This document shows positions 1 to 6,967 of a stretch of DNA of 21,629 bases, one piece after another. Where the stretch lies: contig DXVA01000010.1 of assembly GCA_019408975.1 (NCBI GenBank), positions 8,748-30,376 on the forward strand, given 5' to 3'. The DNA comes from Lentisphaeria bacterium. Its GTDB lineage: Bacteria; Verrucomicrobiota; Lentisphaeria; Victivallales; UBA1829. Made by a program: the position numbers and the translations under genes. Each line of letters opens with the position of its first letter. Position 1 is the first letter of the stretch. The notes under the pieces were generated by a model that was not told where the DNA came from, ran no database searches, and worked only from the letters and a program-made list of their open reading frames with translations.

Positions 1-163
1 GCATGTCGCGGGAAACAGAATAGAAGACTTGCGCCGTTTTCCGCAGCGGCGCCGGTCTTCACTGAAAATCCTGCAATTCCATTGCCGGAATTCCACAAGA
101 GTTTTCCGGAATATTGAACGGAATGATTTGCAATTTCCCGTTTATCATGATATTGTCCCTTAT

Positions 164-190
164 TTGAATCAGGCTGTATTTTTCTATATT
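164..190 (+). promoter_or_regulatory. weak candidate promoter in the 5' flank
   Basis: The first 215 bases hold no convincing gene. A TTGAAT box (164-169) and a TATATT box (185-190) lie upstream of the PrsW-like gene, but the 15-bp spacing is shorter than ideal. An 86-codon open frame from 29 runs into the next gene and has no family resemblance, so it is not called. Confidence 0.3.
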
Positions 191-215
191 TCCAGATGGG
201 CGGAACAAACGGAAC

Positions 216-878
216 ATGAAGAAAGACGAGCTTTCCAATGTAACCAGCAGGCAGGAACACTCATTGTCTTCACCCCGAAGTATCTGTAATGACTCCGGGG
301 ACTCTTATTATGAACTCTGGTTCAGGGAGCTCTTTGCCCATCATCCGATGTTCAAAATCGTCCCCGCCACCGTTCTTGCAGGAATCTTCAGCGGAATCAT
401 TGCAGTGATCGGGGCATTTTTCCGTCCGGAAGGCTCCTGGCTCGTGGTTCTGAACATTTTCTTTTTTTCGCCGTTCATGGAGGAGCTCTTCAAACAGGTC
501 GGGCTGATTTACCTGCTGGAAAAACGGACGTGGCTCCTGCGGTTCACATGGCAGTTTCCTCTTGCCGGCGCGCTCAGCGGCCTGACATTCGCCATCCTCG
601 AAAACCTGATCTACCGTTTTCATCATCTCGCGGACATGGAAGGGGGCGACCTGACCTATATCATGGGATTCCGCTGGATCGTCTGCACAGGACTTCATCT
701 GACCTGTTCACTCATCGCCTCCGCCGGGCTGTGCCACGCGTGGAAACGTCACATGGGGCATTTCATGCCGTTCAATCTGAGGGATGCGCTCTGGTATTTC
801 GCGGCGGCAATCGGGCTTCACGGATTCTATAATTTCCTTGTATTCATCACTTTCTTCGATGAAATTTTTCATTTTTAG
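216..878 (+). CDS. PrsW-like intramembrane protease
   Basis: This 220-residue polytopic membrane protein resembles the PrsW family (PF13367), membrane-embedded proteases of the wider CPBP/Abi clan. In Bacillus, PrsW cleaves the anti-sigma factor RsiW; the substrate here is unknown. The family signatures are visible in order: EExxK at Glu89, Glu90 and Lys93 in a hydrophobic helix, FxxxEN ending at Glu129-Asn130, a His at 161 in another helix, and HxxxN at His202/Asn206 near the C-terminus. Hydrophobic segments fall at about 48-68, 75-100, 112-130, 152-173 and 190-212. The first 35 residues are polar and probably cytoplasmic. No clear Shine-Dalgarno precedes the ATG at 216; the next in-frame Met (residue 45) would still keep every motif. 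No anti-sigma or sigma gene is nearby. The family assignment is fairly secure; the substrate cannot be inferred. Confidence 0.8.
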   Translation: MKKDELSNVTSRQEHSLSSPRSICNDSGDSYYELWFRELFAHHPMFKIVPATVLAGIFSGIIAVIGAFFRPEGSWLVVLNIFFFSPFMEELFKQVGLIYLLEKRTWLLRFTWQFPLAGALSGLTFAILENLIYRFHHLADMEGGDLTYIMGFRWIVCTGLHLTCSLIASAGLCHAWKRHMGHFMPFNLRDALWYFAAAIGLHGFYNFLVFITFFDEIFHF

Positions 879-945
879 GAGAATGAACGCCGGAACCGCA
901 GTTCGGCATTCAGGCACAATCCCCGGAGATTTCTTTCCCGGCTTC

Positions 946-973
946 TTGCAATTCCGATATTCCATGTTACAGT
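946..973 (+). promoter_or_regulatory. candidate promoter of the MFS gene
   Basis: TTGCAA (946-951) and TACAGT (968-973) are separated by 16 bp and lie 43 bp before the MFS start codon. The match is moderate, so the MFS gene may have its own transcript rather than depend on the upstream protease gene. Confidence 0.4.
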
Positions 974-1016
974 TACGGCATTTCCGCTGTCGGCAGAAAG
1001 GCAAACAAGGTGAAGT

Positions 1017-2252
1017 ATGGCTGGAAAACTGATTTTCGGGCGTTATGACTATGCAGCGTTTCTCTGCTTTGCATCATACGCCATGTGTTCCATTATCGTC
1101 CCGGTGTCATTGGTACCGATCGCAAAGGATCTTCATTTTCCATTGACGGAAGGCGGCATGGGTTTAGGGGGAATCCTGCAGATCGGCCGTGCCGTTCCCA
1201 TGGTGGCGGCACTGATCCTGTGCGGATTTTTTTCGGGAAGCTGGGGCAAATGCCGGTCACTCGGTTTTGCAATGCTCTGCATGGCTCTCGGCATTCTGCT
1301 TGCCGCATTCTCTCCGGTCTACGGAATCATGTTTTTCGCACTGACGGTCGCCGGCTTCGGTGAAGGAGTCATCGAAGGGCTTGCGACGCCGTTCGTTCAG
1401 GACCTGCACGAGGACGAACCGGGACGGTACATCAACTTCACCCATTCCTTCTGGTCGGTCGGCGTGGTGTCGGTCGTACTTGTCGCCGGCGCCCTTCTCG
1501 CAAACGGAGTGAGCTGGCGTTATATCGTAGGCGCCTGCGGCGTTCTCGGTTTGTTTCCGGCTTTCCTGCTTCTGTTTCCGAGCAGAAAACACCCCTACCC
1601 CGAATGCGGCGAAATCAAGAAATGGACCGAAGTCTGCGGGGATTTCCGGACGATTGTCCGCATTCCACGTTTCTGGCTCTTTTTTGCCGCGATGTTCTTT
1701 GCCGGAGGCGGCGAATTCTGCCTCACGTTCTGGTGCGCCAGTTTCATCCAGGTCGAGTATGCGGCATCAGCATGGGCGGCGGGAATCGGGACCGCGAGCT
1801 TTGCCGGAGGCATGATCGTCGGGCGCATGGGCGGAGGCATCCTGATCCGCCAGAAAAAACTCAAGGAATTTCTGGTTTATACGGCGCTTGCCGCAACTGC
1901 TGTCAGCCTCCTTTTCCCGTTCCTCCAATCGCTTTCCATGCTCTTTGTCCTGCTCTTTTTCACAGGCATCGCAACGGGCCCGTTCTGGCCGAGCGTCCAG
2001 AGCTATTGCAGCACCCGCATGACCGTGGACAATACCATGCTTTTCATCCTGCTTTCCGCCGCCGGAATTCCCGGATGCGGGTTCTTTACCGCCGTCATGG
2101 GGATTCTGGGAGACCATTACGGGCTGCGCCACTCCTTTTTCCTGATCCCGTTCTGCTTCATCGTGCTTGCAGCACTGATCGGCATTGACTGGTACCAGAG
2201 CCGCGCAACAGTCGTGGAACGTGCCAGAAGGATGAAATCAATCAGGCAGTAA
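1017..2252 (+). CDS. major facilitator superfamily transporter
   Basis: This 411-residue inner-membrane protein has about 12 hydrophobic segments in two halves, separated by a polar central loop near residues 185-215 (SRKHPYPECGEIKKW region). That is the length and layout of a single-component MFS permease. Gly-rich helices such as the one ending GGMIVGRMGGG near residue 270 are typical of MFS helix 7/8. A good ribosome site (AAGGTG at 1007-1012) supports the ATG at 1017. In genomes of this type such permeases often carry sugars or their breakdown products, but nothing here fixes the substrate. It is followed by a convergent minus-strand gene, so it ends its transcription unit. Confidence 0.88.
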   Translation: MAGKLIFGRYDYAAFLCFASYAMCSIIVPVSLVPIAKDLHFPLTEGGMGLGGILQIGRAVPMVAALILCGFFSGSWGKCRSLGFAMLCMALGILLAAFSPVYGIMFFALTVAGFGEGVIEGLATPFVQDLHEDEPGRYINFTHSFWSVGVVSVVLVAGALLANGVSWRYIVGACGVLGLFPAFLLLFPSRKHPYPECGEIKKWTEVCGDFRTIVRIPRFWLFFAAMFFAGGGEFCLTFWCASFIQVEYAASAWAAGIGTASFAGGMIVGRMGGGILIRQKKLKEFLVYTALAATAVSLLFPFLQSLSMLFVLLFFTGIATGPFWPSVQSYCSTRMTVDNTMLFILLSAAGIPGCGFFTAVMGILGDHYGLRHSFFLIPFCFIVLAALIGIDWYQSRATVVERARRMKSIRQ

Positions 2253-2261
2253 ACGATAAAT

Positions 2262-2297
2262 ATTCCGGCAGCAGAACCGGAAGTCCGCCGCCGGAAT
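2262..2297 (+). terminator. weak hairpin between convergent genes
   Basis: The 8-bp arms ATTCCGGC (2262-2269) and GCCGGAAT (2290-2297) enclose a 20-nt loop in the gap between the MFS and prepilin stop codons. No T tract follows on either strand, so intrinsic termination is doubtful. Confidence 0.3.
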
Positions 2298-2318
2298 GTT
2301 CCCCTCCGTCCCGACCGG

Positions 2319-3608
2319 TCACAAATACCCCGGGCACCATTCCTTTACAAAATGGCGGTTCCGGTTCTCCGTACCGTCGCCGACCGTCTCATGGAACGGA
2401 TGCGATGCGGCGTGACCGTCCACAAACAGATAGTTCGAATTGTTGCCATGCCGTTTCTTCGCAATGTGCTCCTCCCATTCCGCAACAGGGCACATGCTGT
2501 GATAGCACTGGTGCTCATACGCATTGCCTCCGCGGTCCTCGCCCCGTTCGGAGAGCAGGACATAAAATGAACTCTGTTTCAGTGTATCGCGTTTATGCCC
2601 GAATGTGAACATGGCATTGACGAGATAGCTCTGCACGGCGTCGTGCATATGATCGTCATGCCGGTGCCCCTCCTGAAATTTCGGGTCCGCTTTGCACTTC
2701 AGGTAGATCGTCTTGTAGTTGTAATGAACAATCAGCGGAGTATACCATTGCGGCTCATCATGAGAATGCCCCGATTCTTCTTCGCCATGGGAATGTTCTT
2801 CCGCCGCCGCTTCCTCCGCAAAACTCCCCGTATGAATCTGCGGAAATACGCCATGATAGTCATCCGCATAAAAGTTCAGGGCAAGATAGGTCTGTTTGTG
2901 ATTATTCAGACATGCAACCGCATTTGCTTTGGCTCTGGCATGGTTCAGCGCCGGCAGGAGCATTCCCGCTAAAATCGCGATAACAGTAATTACAATGAGG
3001 AGCTCCATCAGGGTGAAAACTTTTGTTTTCCCCCTGAAAGAGCAAGGAACGGGGAAACAATCGAACAATCGAACATTAAAACAATTGAACAATCGAAGGA
3101 AGAAGGGAGAAGCGAGGTTGGACAGGGATTGATTCCGTCCTCTTTGGGAGACCGTTCCCGACCGCGAAGCAGGACTGGGCTCATGATATGTTGAATTGTG
3201 ATCCGCACCGGAACCGGAGCGGAAAATGAATACAGAAGAAAATAATTTCATGGTCATCACTTTCTGAAATTGAGACAACAAGAGATGTGGTGAATTCATC
3301 CTGTGTGAAGAAAGAATTCTAAGAACAGAAGAACAAGGAACGGGGAAGTAAGAAGGAACGGGGAAACAATCGAACAATCGAACATTAAAACAATTGAACA
3401 ATCGAAGGAAGAAGGGAGAAGCGAGGTTGGACAGGGATTGATTCCGTCCTCTTTGGGAGACCGTTCCCGACCGCGAAGCAGGACTGGGCTCATGATATGT
3501 TGAATTGTGATCCGCACCGGAACCGGAGCGGAAAATGAATACAGAAGAAAATAATTTCATGGTCATCACTTTCTGAAATTGAGACAACAAGAGATGTGGT
3601 GAATTCAT
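2319..3608 (-). CDS. His-rich prepilin-like (type II secretion/DUF1559-style) protein with duplicated leader
   Basis: The open frame is 429 codons. Residues 198-226 form a type IV pilin-like N-terminus: KV then FTLMELL with Glu202 at mature position +5, a hydrophobic helix, and the LLPALNHARAKA junction common in Lentisphaerota and Planctomycetes. The residue before the cleavage point is Val, not the canonical Gly. The mature part has two metal-binding-like stretches, EEHSHGEEESGHSHDE (about 268-284) and GHRHDDHMHD (about 308-317). It ends with the NYLFVDGHA motif seen at the C-terminus of DUF1559-type proteins. The leader is odd: residues 1-92 and 104-195 are encoded by a perfect DNA duplication that keeps frame (offset 103 codons). 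No in-frame ATG lies between residue 120 and Met201, so a normal short leader is impossible with an ATG start. The start is unresolved: Met1 (3608), Met104 (3299), Met118 (3257), Met120 (3251) or a TTG are all possible. The prepilin identity is solid; the N-terminus is not. Confidence 0.75.
   Translation of the reverse strand: MNSPHLLLSQFQKVMTMKLFSSVFIFRSGSGADHNSTYHEPSPASRSGTVSQRGRNQSLSNLASPFFLRLFNCFNVRLFDCFPVPSYFPVPCSSVLRILSSHRMNSPHLLLSQFQKVMTMKLFSSVFIFRSGSGADHNSTYHEPSPASRSGTVSQRGRNQSLSNLASPFFLRLFNCFNVRLFDCFPVPCSFRGKTKVFTLMELLIVITVIAILAGMLLPALNHARAKANAVACLNNHKQTYLALNFYADDYHGVFPQIHTGSFAEEAAAEEHSHGEEESGHSHDEPQWYTPLIVHYNYKTIYLKCKADPKFQEGHRHDDHMHDAVQSYLVNAMFTFGHKRDTLKQSSFYVLLSERGEDRGGNAYEHQCYHSMCPVAEWEEHIAKKRHGNNSNYLFVDGHAASHPFHETVGDGTENRNRHFVKEWCPGYL
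3044..3319. repeat. 276-bp direct repeat, copy A
   Basis: By eye this is identical, base for base, to 3353-3628. The offset is 309 bp, a multiple of three, so the minus-strand reading frame is unbroken. The 33-bp spacer (3320-3352) contains another partial copy of the repeat edge (AAGGAACGGGGAA). Confidence 0.97.
3058..3097. repeat. 8-bp tandem repeat array in copy A
   Basis: There are five consecutive octamers, CAATCGAA, CAATCGAA, CATTAAAA, CAATTGAA and CAATCGAA. On the minus strand they encode the Phe/Cys-rich LRLFNCFNVRLFDCF segment just before the pilin motif. Confidence 0.9.
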
Positions 3609-3628
3609 CCTGTGTGAAGAAAGAATTC
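3353..3628. repeat. 276-bp direct repeat, copy B
   Basis: This is the second perfect copy of 3044-3319. The sequences diverge immediately after the shared GAATTC at 3319 and 3628. Perfect identity implies a recent duplication or ongoing gene conversion. A collapsed or expanded assembly at this point is also possible. Confidence 0.97.
3367..3406. repeat. 8-bp tandem repeat array in copy B
   Basis: This is the same five-octamer array as in copy A, displaced by 309 bp. Confidence 0.9.
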
Positions 3629-3639
3629 AGGGCGGACAG

Positions 3640-3667
3640 CTCAAAAGACGGCATAGAGTCTTTTGAG
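3640..3667. other. 10-bp inverted repeat between the small His/Cys gene and the prepilin gene
   Basis: CTCAAAAGAC (3640-3649) pairs perfectly with GTCTTTTGAG (3658-3667) across an 8-nt loop. It lies in the 97-bp gap between the two minus-strand genes. On the minus strand it has no following T tract, so it is more likely an RNA processing or attenuation hairpin, or a protein site, than a terminator. Confidence 0.55.
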
Positions 3668-3705
3668 TCTTTTGCACCGGATTGGATACGATACGTTTTC
3701 CTGTC

Positions 3706-4023
3706 TCAACACGCGGGAGGGGCACGCGGGGAGTATTCCCCGGGAACCGGCAGACGGCATTGCCGTATGGAGCAGTCAATATTCCGAAGCGGTTTCCCGT
3801 GTGGAAAGGTGAAGCTGAACGACGGCGTTTCATCAGATTGCAGCATTCCGAGGCAGATGACGCACGAAGGGTGCGGCGAAATATGGTGAATCGCAGGCAA
3901 ATCCTGTTTTTCATGAGAAACGCACACATGATGAAGCAGAGGGTGCCAGATGCCGCTGAATGCAAACAGCAGAACCGCCCCCATAAGAAGACAATATGAT
4001 AGTGTCAGGCGCTTTCGTTTCAT
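3706..4023 (-). CDS. small exported His/Cys-rich protein (DUF2946-like)
   Basis: This 105-residue protein has a basic N-terminus (MKRKR) and one hydrophobic segment (about residues 7-26), so it is probably secreted or membrane-anchored. The rest is rich in metal-ligand residues: HPLLHHVC, then HHISPHPSCVICLG with a CxxC, then further Cys. The C-terminal PRAPPA resembles the Arg-x-Pro-Pro tail of DUF2946-type proteins, which are often found near metal-uptake genes. That resemblance is from memory and is weak. No Shine-Dalgarno precedes the ATG; instead a perfect palindrome abuts it. The gene lies upstream of, and on the same strand as, the His-rich prepilin gene, which suggests a shared metal-related role. 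Overlapping open frames in other phases lack a signal peptide. Confidence 0.6.
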   Translation of the reverse strand: MKRKRLTLSYCLLMGAVLLFAFSGIWHPLLHHVCVSHEKQDLPAIHHISPHPSCVICLGMLQSDETPSFSFTFPHGKPLRNIDCSIRQCRLPVPGEYSPRAPPAC

Positions 4024-4042
4024 GGTATTATAAAGTAATACC
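4024..4042 (-). promoter_or_regulatory. perfect palindrome abutting the small gene start (candidate operator)
   Basis: GGTATTA (4024-4030) and TAATACC (4036-4042) are perfect 7-bp arms around a 5-bp centre. On the minus strand the palindrome contains TATAAT (4032-4027), 3 bp from the ATG. A repressor bound here would cover a -10-like box and the start codon. The cognate regulator is unknown. Confidence 0.5.
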
Positions 4043-4098
4043 GTGATAAAAAAAATGCAACTGCGGGAAAGGTTTTTCCAAGGATTTTTTTACGGCAA

Positions 4099-4126
4099 TT
4101 GAAAAATCCGGCTTTCCATGTAAATT
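4099..4126 (+). promoter_or_regulatory. candidate promoter of the serine hydrolase gene
   Basis: TTGAAA (4099-4104) and TAAATT (4121-4126) with 16-bp spacing would start transcription near 4133, about 28 nt before the ATG at 4161. Confidence 0.5.
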
Positions 4127-4160
4127 GAAAGGCTATTCTTTCAACAACAGGGAGACTCTG

Positions 4161-4889
4161 ATGAATACCGAAAACCTTGCGCACAAGCTGGGCATGGAAC
4201 AGAAGACGTATTGTTCCGCGGACGGCGGGACACTGAATTACTGCATCAGAAGAACAGGTGATCCGCAGAGCAGTGAAAAGGCGGCTGTCATGATGTTTCT
4301 GCACGGCGCCGGAGAGCGCGGCGACGACAATCACCGGCAGCTCGTGCATTGTGCACCGGATCTCGTGGAATTCTGCGAGACGGAACACAGGAAAGCCATT
4401 CTGCTGTTTCCGCAGTGCCCCGCGGAACTGATGTGGATTCACGCCGCCTGGTCTCTGCCGGAGCACACGATGAGCGAAGAACCGACTCCGCAGCTGAAAC
4501 ATGCGATCGAGCTTCTGGAAAATACCGTCAAACAGGAAAACGGCGATGAGAAACGGGTCTATATCAGCGGTATCTCCATGGGTTCTTTCGGGACATGGGA
4601 CGCCCTGTCGCGCCGTCCCGACCTGTTCACGGCGGCGATTGCGATCTGCGGCGGCGGAGATGTGAAACAGGCTTCCAGGCTGGCTGATATTCCGCTGCGT
4701 GTCTTCCACGGGGAAGTTGACAGCACGGTCATGGTGAAGCGTTCCCGTGATATGGTTGCGGCAATCAGGGCGGCAGGCGGCACAAAAGTAACTTACACCG
4801 AATATCCGGGCGTCGATCACAACTCATGGACGCAGACTTATGCTGATCATGAAAATCTGCGCTGGCTTTTTTCGCAGGTCCGCAGGTAG
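4161..4889 (+). CDS. alpha/beta hydrolase, COG4099-like predicted esterase/peptidase
   Basis: This 242-residue serine hydrolase resembles the phospholipase/carboxylesterase and predicted-peptidase group (COG4099; dienelactone-hydrolase fold). The oxyanion-hole region reads FLHGAGERGDDN (about 46-57). The nucleophile elbow is GISMG with Ser139, the acid is probably Asp187 in HGEVDST, and the base is His220 in GVDHNSW, giving a complete triad in the usual order. There is no signal peptide, so it is probably cytoplasmic. The start at 4161 has a strong AGGGAG ribosome site (4149-4154) 6 bp upstream; an upstream in-frame TTG at 4125 lies in the predicted promoter. Standalone enzymes of this type often remove acyl groups from plant-derived compounds, but the substrate is not shown. 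It converges on the AraC gene with a 21-bp gap. Confidence 0.85.
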   Translation: MNTENLAHKLGMEQKTYCSADGGTLNYCIRRTGDPQSSEKAAVMMFLHGAGERGDDNHRQLVHCAPDLVEFCETEHRKAILLFPQCPAELMWIHAAWSLPEHTMSEEPTPQLKHAIELLENTVKQENGDEKRVYISGISMGSFGTWDALSRRPDLFTAAIAICGGGDVKQASRLADIPLRVFHGEVDSTVMVKRSRDMVAAIRAAGGTKVTYTEYPGVDHNSWTQTYADHENLRWLFSQVRR

Positions 4890-4910
4890 CTGCCGGAGTC
4901 AGTCCGTCCA

Positions 4911-5762
4911 TTACCGGGAGCGGCGGAATTCTCCGGGGGTGGCGCCGCGGTATTTTTTGTACAGGCGTGAAAAATAATAACGATCCTGAATCCCGACCAG
5001 TTCGGCGACTTCCCCGATGCTGAGTTCGGGACGTTCTTTCAGAAGCTGCTCCGCGCGCGCCAGGCGTTTTTCTATGACCAGTTTCTTGAAACTTTTGGAG
5101 GAACGGTTCTGGAGAAAATGCGAAATCGTGGAAACACTGCGCCCCAGATGGCGCGCAACAGCGGAAATCTTCAGCGGGGAAGTCATATTGTCTTCGATAT
5201 AGCGGACAATCGAACGGTAAAGGTGATCCCCCCCCATTGTAATCAGCTCGCGGCGGACAATGTAATCGACCAGCAGCGCCATGAGCCCGATCAGGTTTTC
5301 CATGCCTTCCGCAGAAAGATAGGGCAGATCACGGAACGCCTTTTTGAGTTCGGCAAGTTCCGTTTTGCTTCGAGCCTTTTCCGCCAGATCGGGAGGCAGA
5401 GCCTCCGTGCTCCGGAACTGTCCGAACATGACGTACCCGAGCAGTTTCCCGTCGGAGACCACCGGCATGATCGCCTCCCACAAATGCGCATGACAGAGGT
5501 AGGACTGGCATTTGCCTGTTGCCCTGCTCAACGCCTGCTTCTCCTGGTCCAGCCCGAGACAGCGTTCCAGAGAGAAGAATTTATTCTGCATCAACTGGCA
5601 GAAACGGCAGTTTCCCTCGCTCCGCCCCTGCCTTAAAACCTGTCCCTGCGGACCGTAGAACATGACGTGGATACGCATCACGGAGGCAAAGTTGTCGAGC
5701 AGTTTCTGCACTTCGTTATGGAGGATCAGATCAAGAGAAAAATTGTTGTCCGCAGACGGCAT
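4911..5762 (-). CDS. AraC-family transcriptional regulator with PocR sensory domain
   Basis: This is a 283-residue DNA-binding regulator. Residues about 12-165 match the PocR sensory domain (PF10114), a PAS-like ligand-binding module. Its conserved Cys cluster is present at Cys52, Cys55, Cys68, Cys85 and Cys90, followed by AIMPVVSDGKLLGYVMFGQ (about 98-116). Residues about 180-283 form the two-helix-turn-helix AraC domain ending in the signature YYFSRLYKKYRGATPGEFR. AAGGAG lies 7-9 bp before the ATG at 5762; an in-frame GTG at 5765 is an alternative. The gene is divergent from the Gfo/Idh-epimerase operon across about 150 bp, so that operon is its most likely target. PocR domains often sense small diols or sugar derivatives; the ligand here is unknown. 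Confidence 0.88.
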   Translation of the reverse strand: MPSADNNFSLDLILHNEVQKLLDNFASVMRIHVMFYGPQGQVLRQGRSEGNCRFCQLMQNKFFSLERCLGLDQEKQALSRATGKCQSYLCHAHLWEAIMPVVSDGKLLGYVMFGQFRSTEALPPDLAEKARSKTELAELKKAFRDLPYLSAEGMENLIGLMALLVDYIVRRELITMGGDHLYRSIVRYIEDNMTSPLKISAVARHLGRSVSTISHFLQNRSSKSFKKLVIEKRLARAEQLLKERPELSIGEVAELVGIQDRYYFSRLYKKYRGATPGEFRRSR

Positions 5763-5789
5763 CACCGTTCTCCTTTTTTAACAAAAAAA

Positions 5790-5803
5790 CTGCATATTTG
5801 CAG
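5790..5803. promoter_or_regulatory. inverted repeat in the AraC-oxidoreductase divergent region
   Basis: CTGCA (5790-5794) and TGCAG (5799-5803) form perfect 5-bp arms around a 4-bp centre. The site is upstream of both divergent starts and 30 bp before the -35 box of the oxidoreductase promoter, a reasonable position for an activator of the AraC type. No functional evidence exists. Confidence 0.35.
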
Positions 5804-5832
5804 AAAAATCCATTTATTTGCCTGTTAATCTA

Positions 5833-5861
5833 TTTACGAAAAGCGGTTTTTCAAGTATAAT
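5833..5861 (+). promoter_or_regulatory. sigma70-type promoter of the Gfo/Idh-epimerase operon
   Basis: TTTACG (5833-5838) and a consensus TATAAT (5856-5861) are spaced by 17 bp. Transcription would start near 5868, about 49 nt before the ATG at 5917. The weak -35 box fits an activator-dependent promoter. Confidence 0.6.
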
Positions 5862-5916
5862 TATGCAGAGTCGGAAAAATTTCTTTGTTGAAACATCCAA
5901 AAACAGGAGAAGGATT

Positions 5917-6957
5917 ATGGACAAAGTCAGAATCGGTCTTATCGGACTGGGCTTCATGGGAAGCACACATTTCAGGATTTACGAAGCGATGAAGGACGCG
6001 CAGATCGTCGCTCTTGCAGACGTCGATGCGAACAAACGCAAAGGCGATATTTCCAAAGTCGTCGGCAACATCGGCAATGCGGACAATTCCCAGCCGTTGA
6101 ACATGGAAGGCATCAAAACCTATGAATCCGACTTCGATCTCATCAACGATCCGAATGTGGATGTCGTCGATATCTGCTGCCCGACTCCCGACCATGCCGC
6201 TTATATCGTTGCCGCTCTCAAAGCCGGAAAACATGTCTTCGCGGAAAAACCCTTCGCACGCAATCTTGAACAGGCGAAAGAAATCGCGGAAGCCTACAAG
6301 AACGCCAAAACATTCCTGTACTTCGGCATGTGCGTCCGCGCATGGCCCGAATACCGTTACACTTACGAACAGTTCAAAGCCGGAAAATACGGCAAGCTCC
6401 GTTCCGCGACATTCCGCCGTCTCTCTCCGGATATCGCCGGAAACGCATGGGACAACTGGTTCATGGACGGCAAACGTTCCGGCGGCGCGCTTCTCGACAT
6501 GCACCTTCATGACACCGATGCGGTCCGTTATTTCTTCGGACGCCCGAAAGCCGTGACATCCGTCGGCGTAACCGGCGGCGTCAGCAAAGGCGGCGTGGAC
6601 CATGTCATTTCTTTCTATCATTATGACGACGGCACGCTCGTAGAGGCGGAAGGTTCCTGGATGGCTCCCAATACGACGCCGTTTGAGATGACTTTCCAGA
6701 TCATCTGCGAAAAAGCCACGATCCGCCTGATGGCGGAAGGCTTCAAGGTCTACTGGACAGACGGCAGAATCGAAACGCCGGAAGTGGAAGCCACAACCGG
6801 ATGGCACGTCGAGCTCGCGTACTTCGTCGATTGCGTCAAAAACGGCATCAAGCCCGACAAATACCAGGATTTCGACTCCGTGCTTGACGGCTTCAAAATC
6901 AATGTCGCCGAGCAGGAAGCGGTGGACAGCGGCAAACGTGTCGAGATCAAATACTGA
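5917..6957 (+). CDS. Gfo/Idh/MocA-family NAD(P)-dependent oxidoreductase
   Basis: This 346-residue cytoplasmic dehydrogenase acts on a sugar or cyclitol-type substrate. The N-terminal Rossmann fold has GLIGLGFMG (about 7-15), and the family EKP motif is at 110-112. The C-terminal domain contains GGALLDMHLHDTD (189-201), where Asp194 and His198 correspond to the usual catalytic/substrate-contacting pair. The ATG at 5917 is preceded by AGGAG (5905-5909). The reading frame is open further upstream to 5818, but that part includes the promoter and is probably not translated. Ten bases separate it from the epimerase gene, and the pair ends at a strong terminator, so they form a two-gene operon, probably controlled by the divergent PocR-AraC regulator. 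The exact substrate cannot be told. Confidence 0.92.
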   Translation: MDKVRIGLIGLGFMGSTHFRIYEAMKDAQIVALADVDANKRKGDISKVVGNIGNADNSQPLNMEGIKTYESDFDLINDPNVDVVDICCPTPDHAAYIVAALKAGKHVFAEKPFARNLEQAKEIAEAYKNAKTFLYFGMCVRAWPEYRYTYEQFKAGKYGKLRSATFRRLSPDIAGNAWDNWFMDGKRSGGALLDMHLHDTDAVRYFFGRPKAVTSVGVTGGVSKGGVDHVISFYHYDDGTLVEAEGSWMAPNTTPFEMTFQIICEKATIRLMAEGFKVYWTDGRIETPEVEATTGWHVELAYFVDCVKNGIKPDKYQDFDSVLDGFKINVAEQEAVDSGKRVEIKY

Positions 6958-6967
6958 GGAGGTCCCC

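Noticed and set aside
29..289. 86-codon plus-strand open frame at the window start
   Set aside because: It has no recognisable domain, no signal peptide, a composition like shadow translation, and overlaps the PrsW-like gene.
3044..3628. CRISPR array
   Set aside because: There are only two long direct repeats with a 33-bp spacer, plus octamers. This is not the size or regularity of a CRISPR array, and no cas genes are present.
3044..3628. Insertion sequence
   Set aside because: No transposase gene or terminal inverted repeats were found in or around the duplicated unit.
4020..4820. 266-codon minus-strand open frame opposite the serine hydrolase
   Set aside because: It has no family motifs, whereas the plus strand has a complete catalytic triad.
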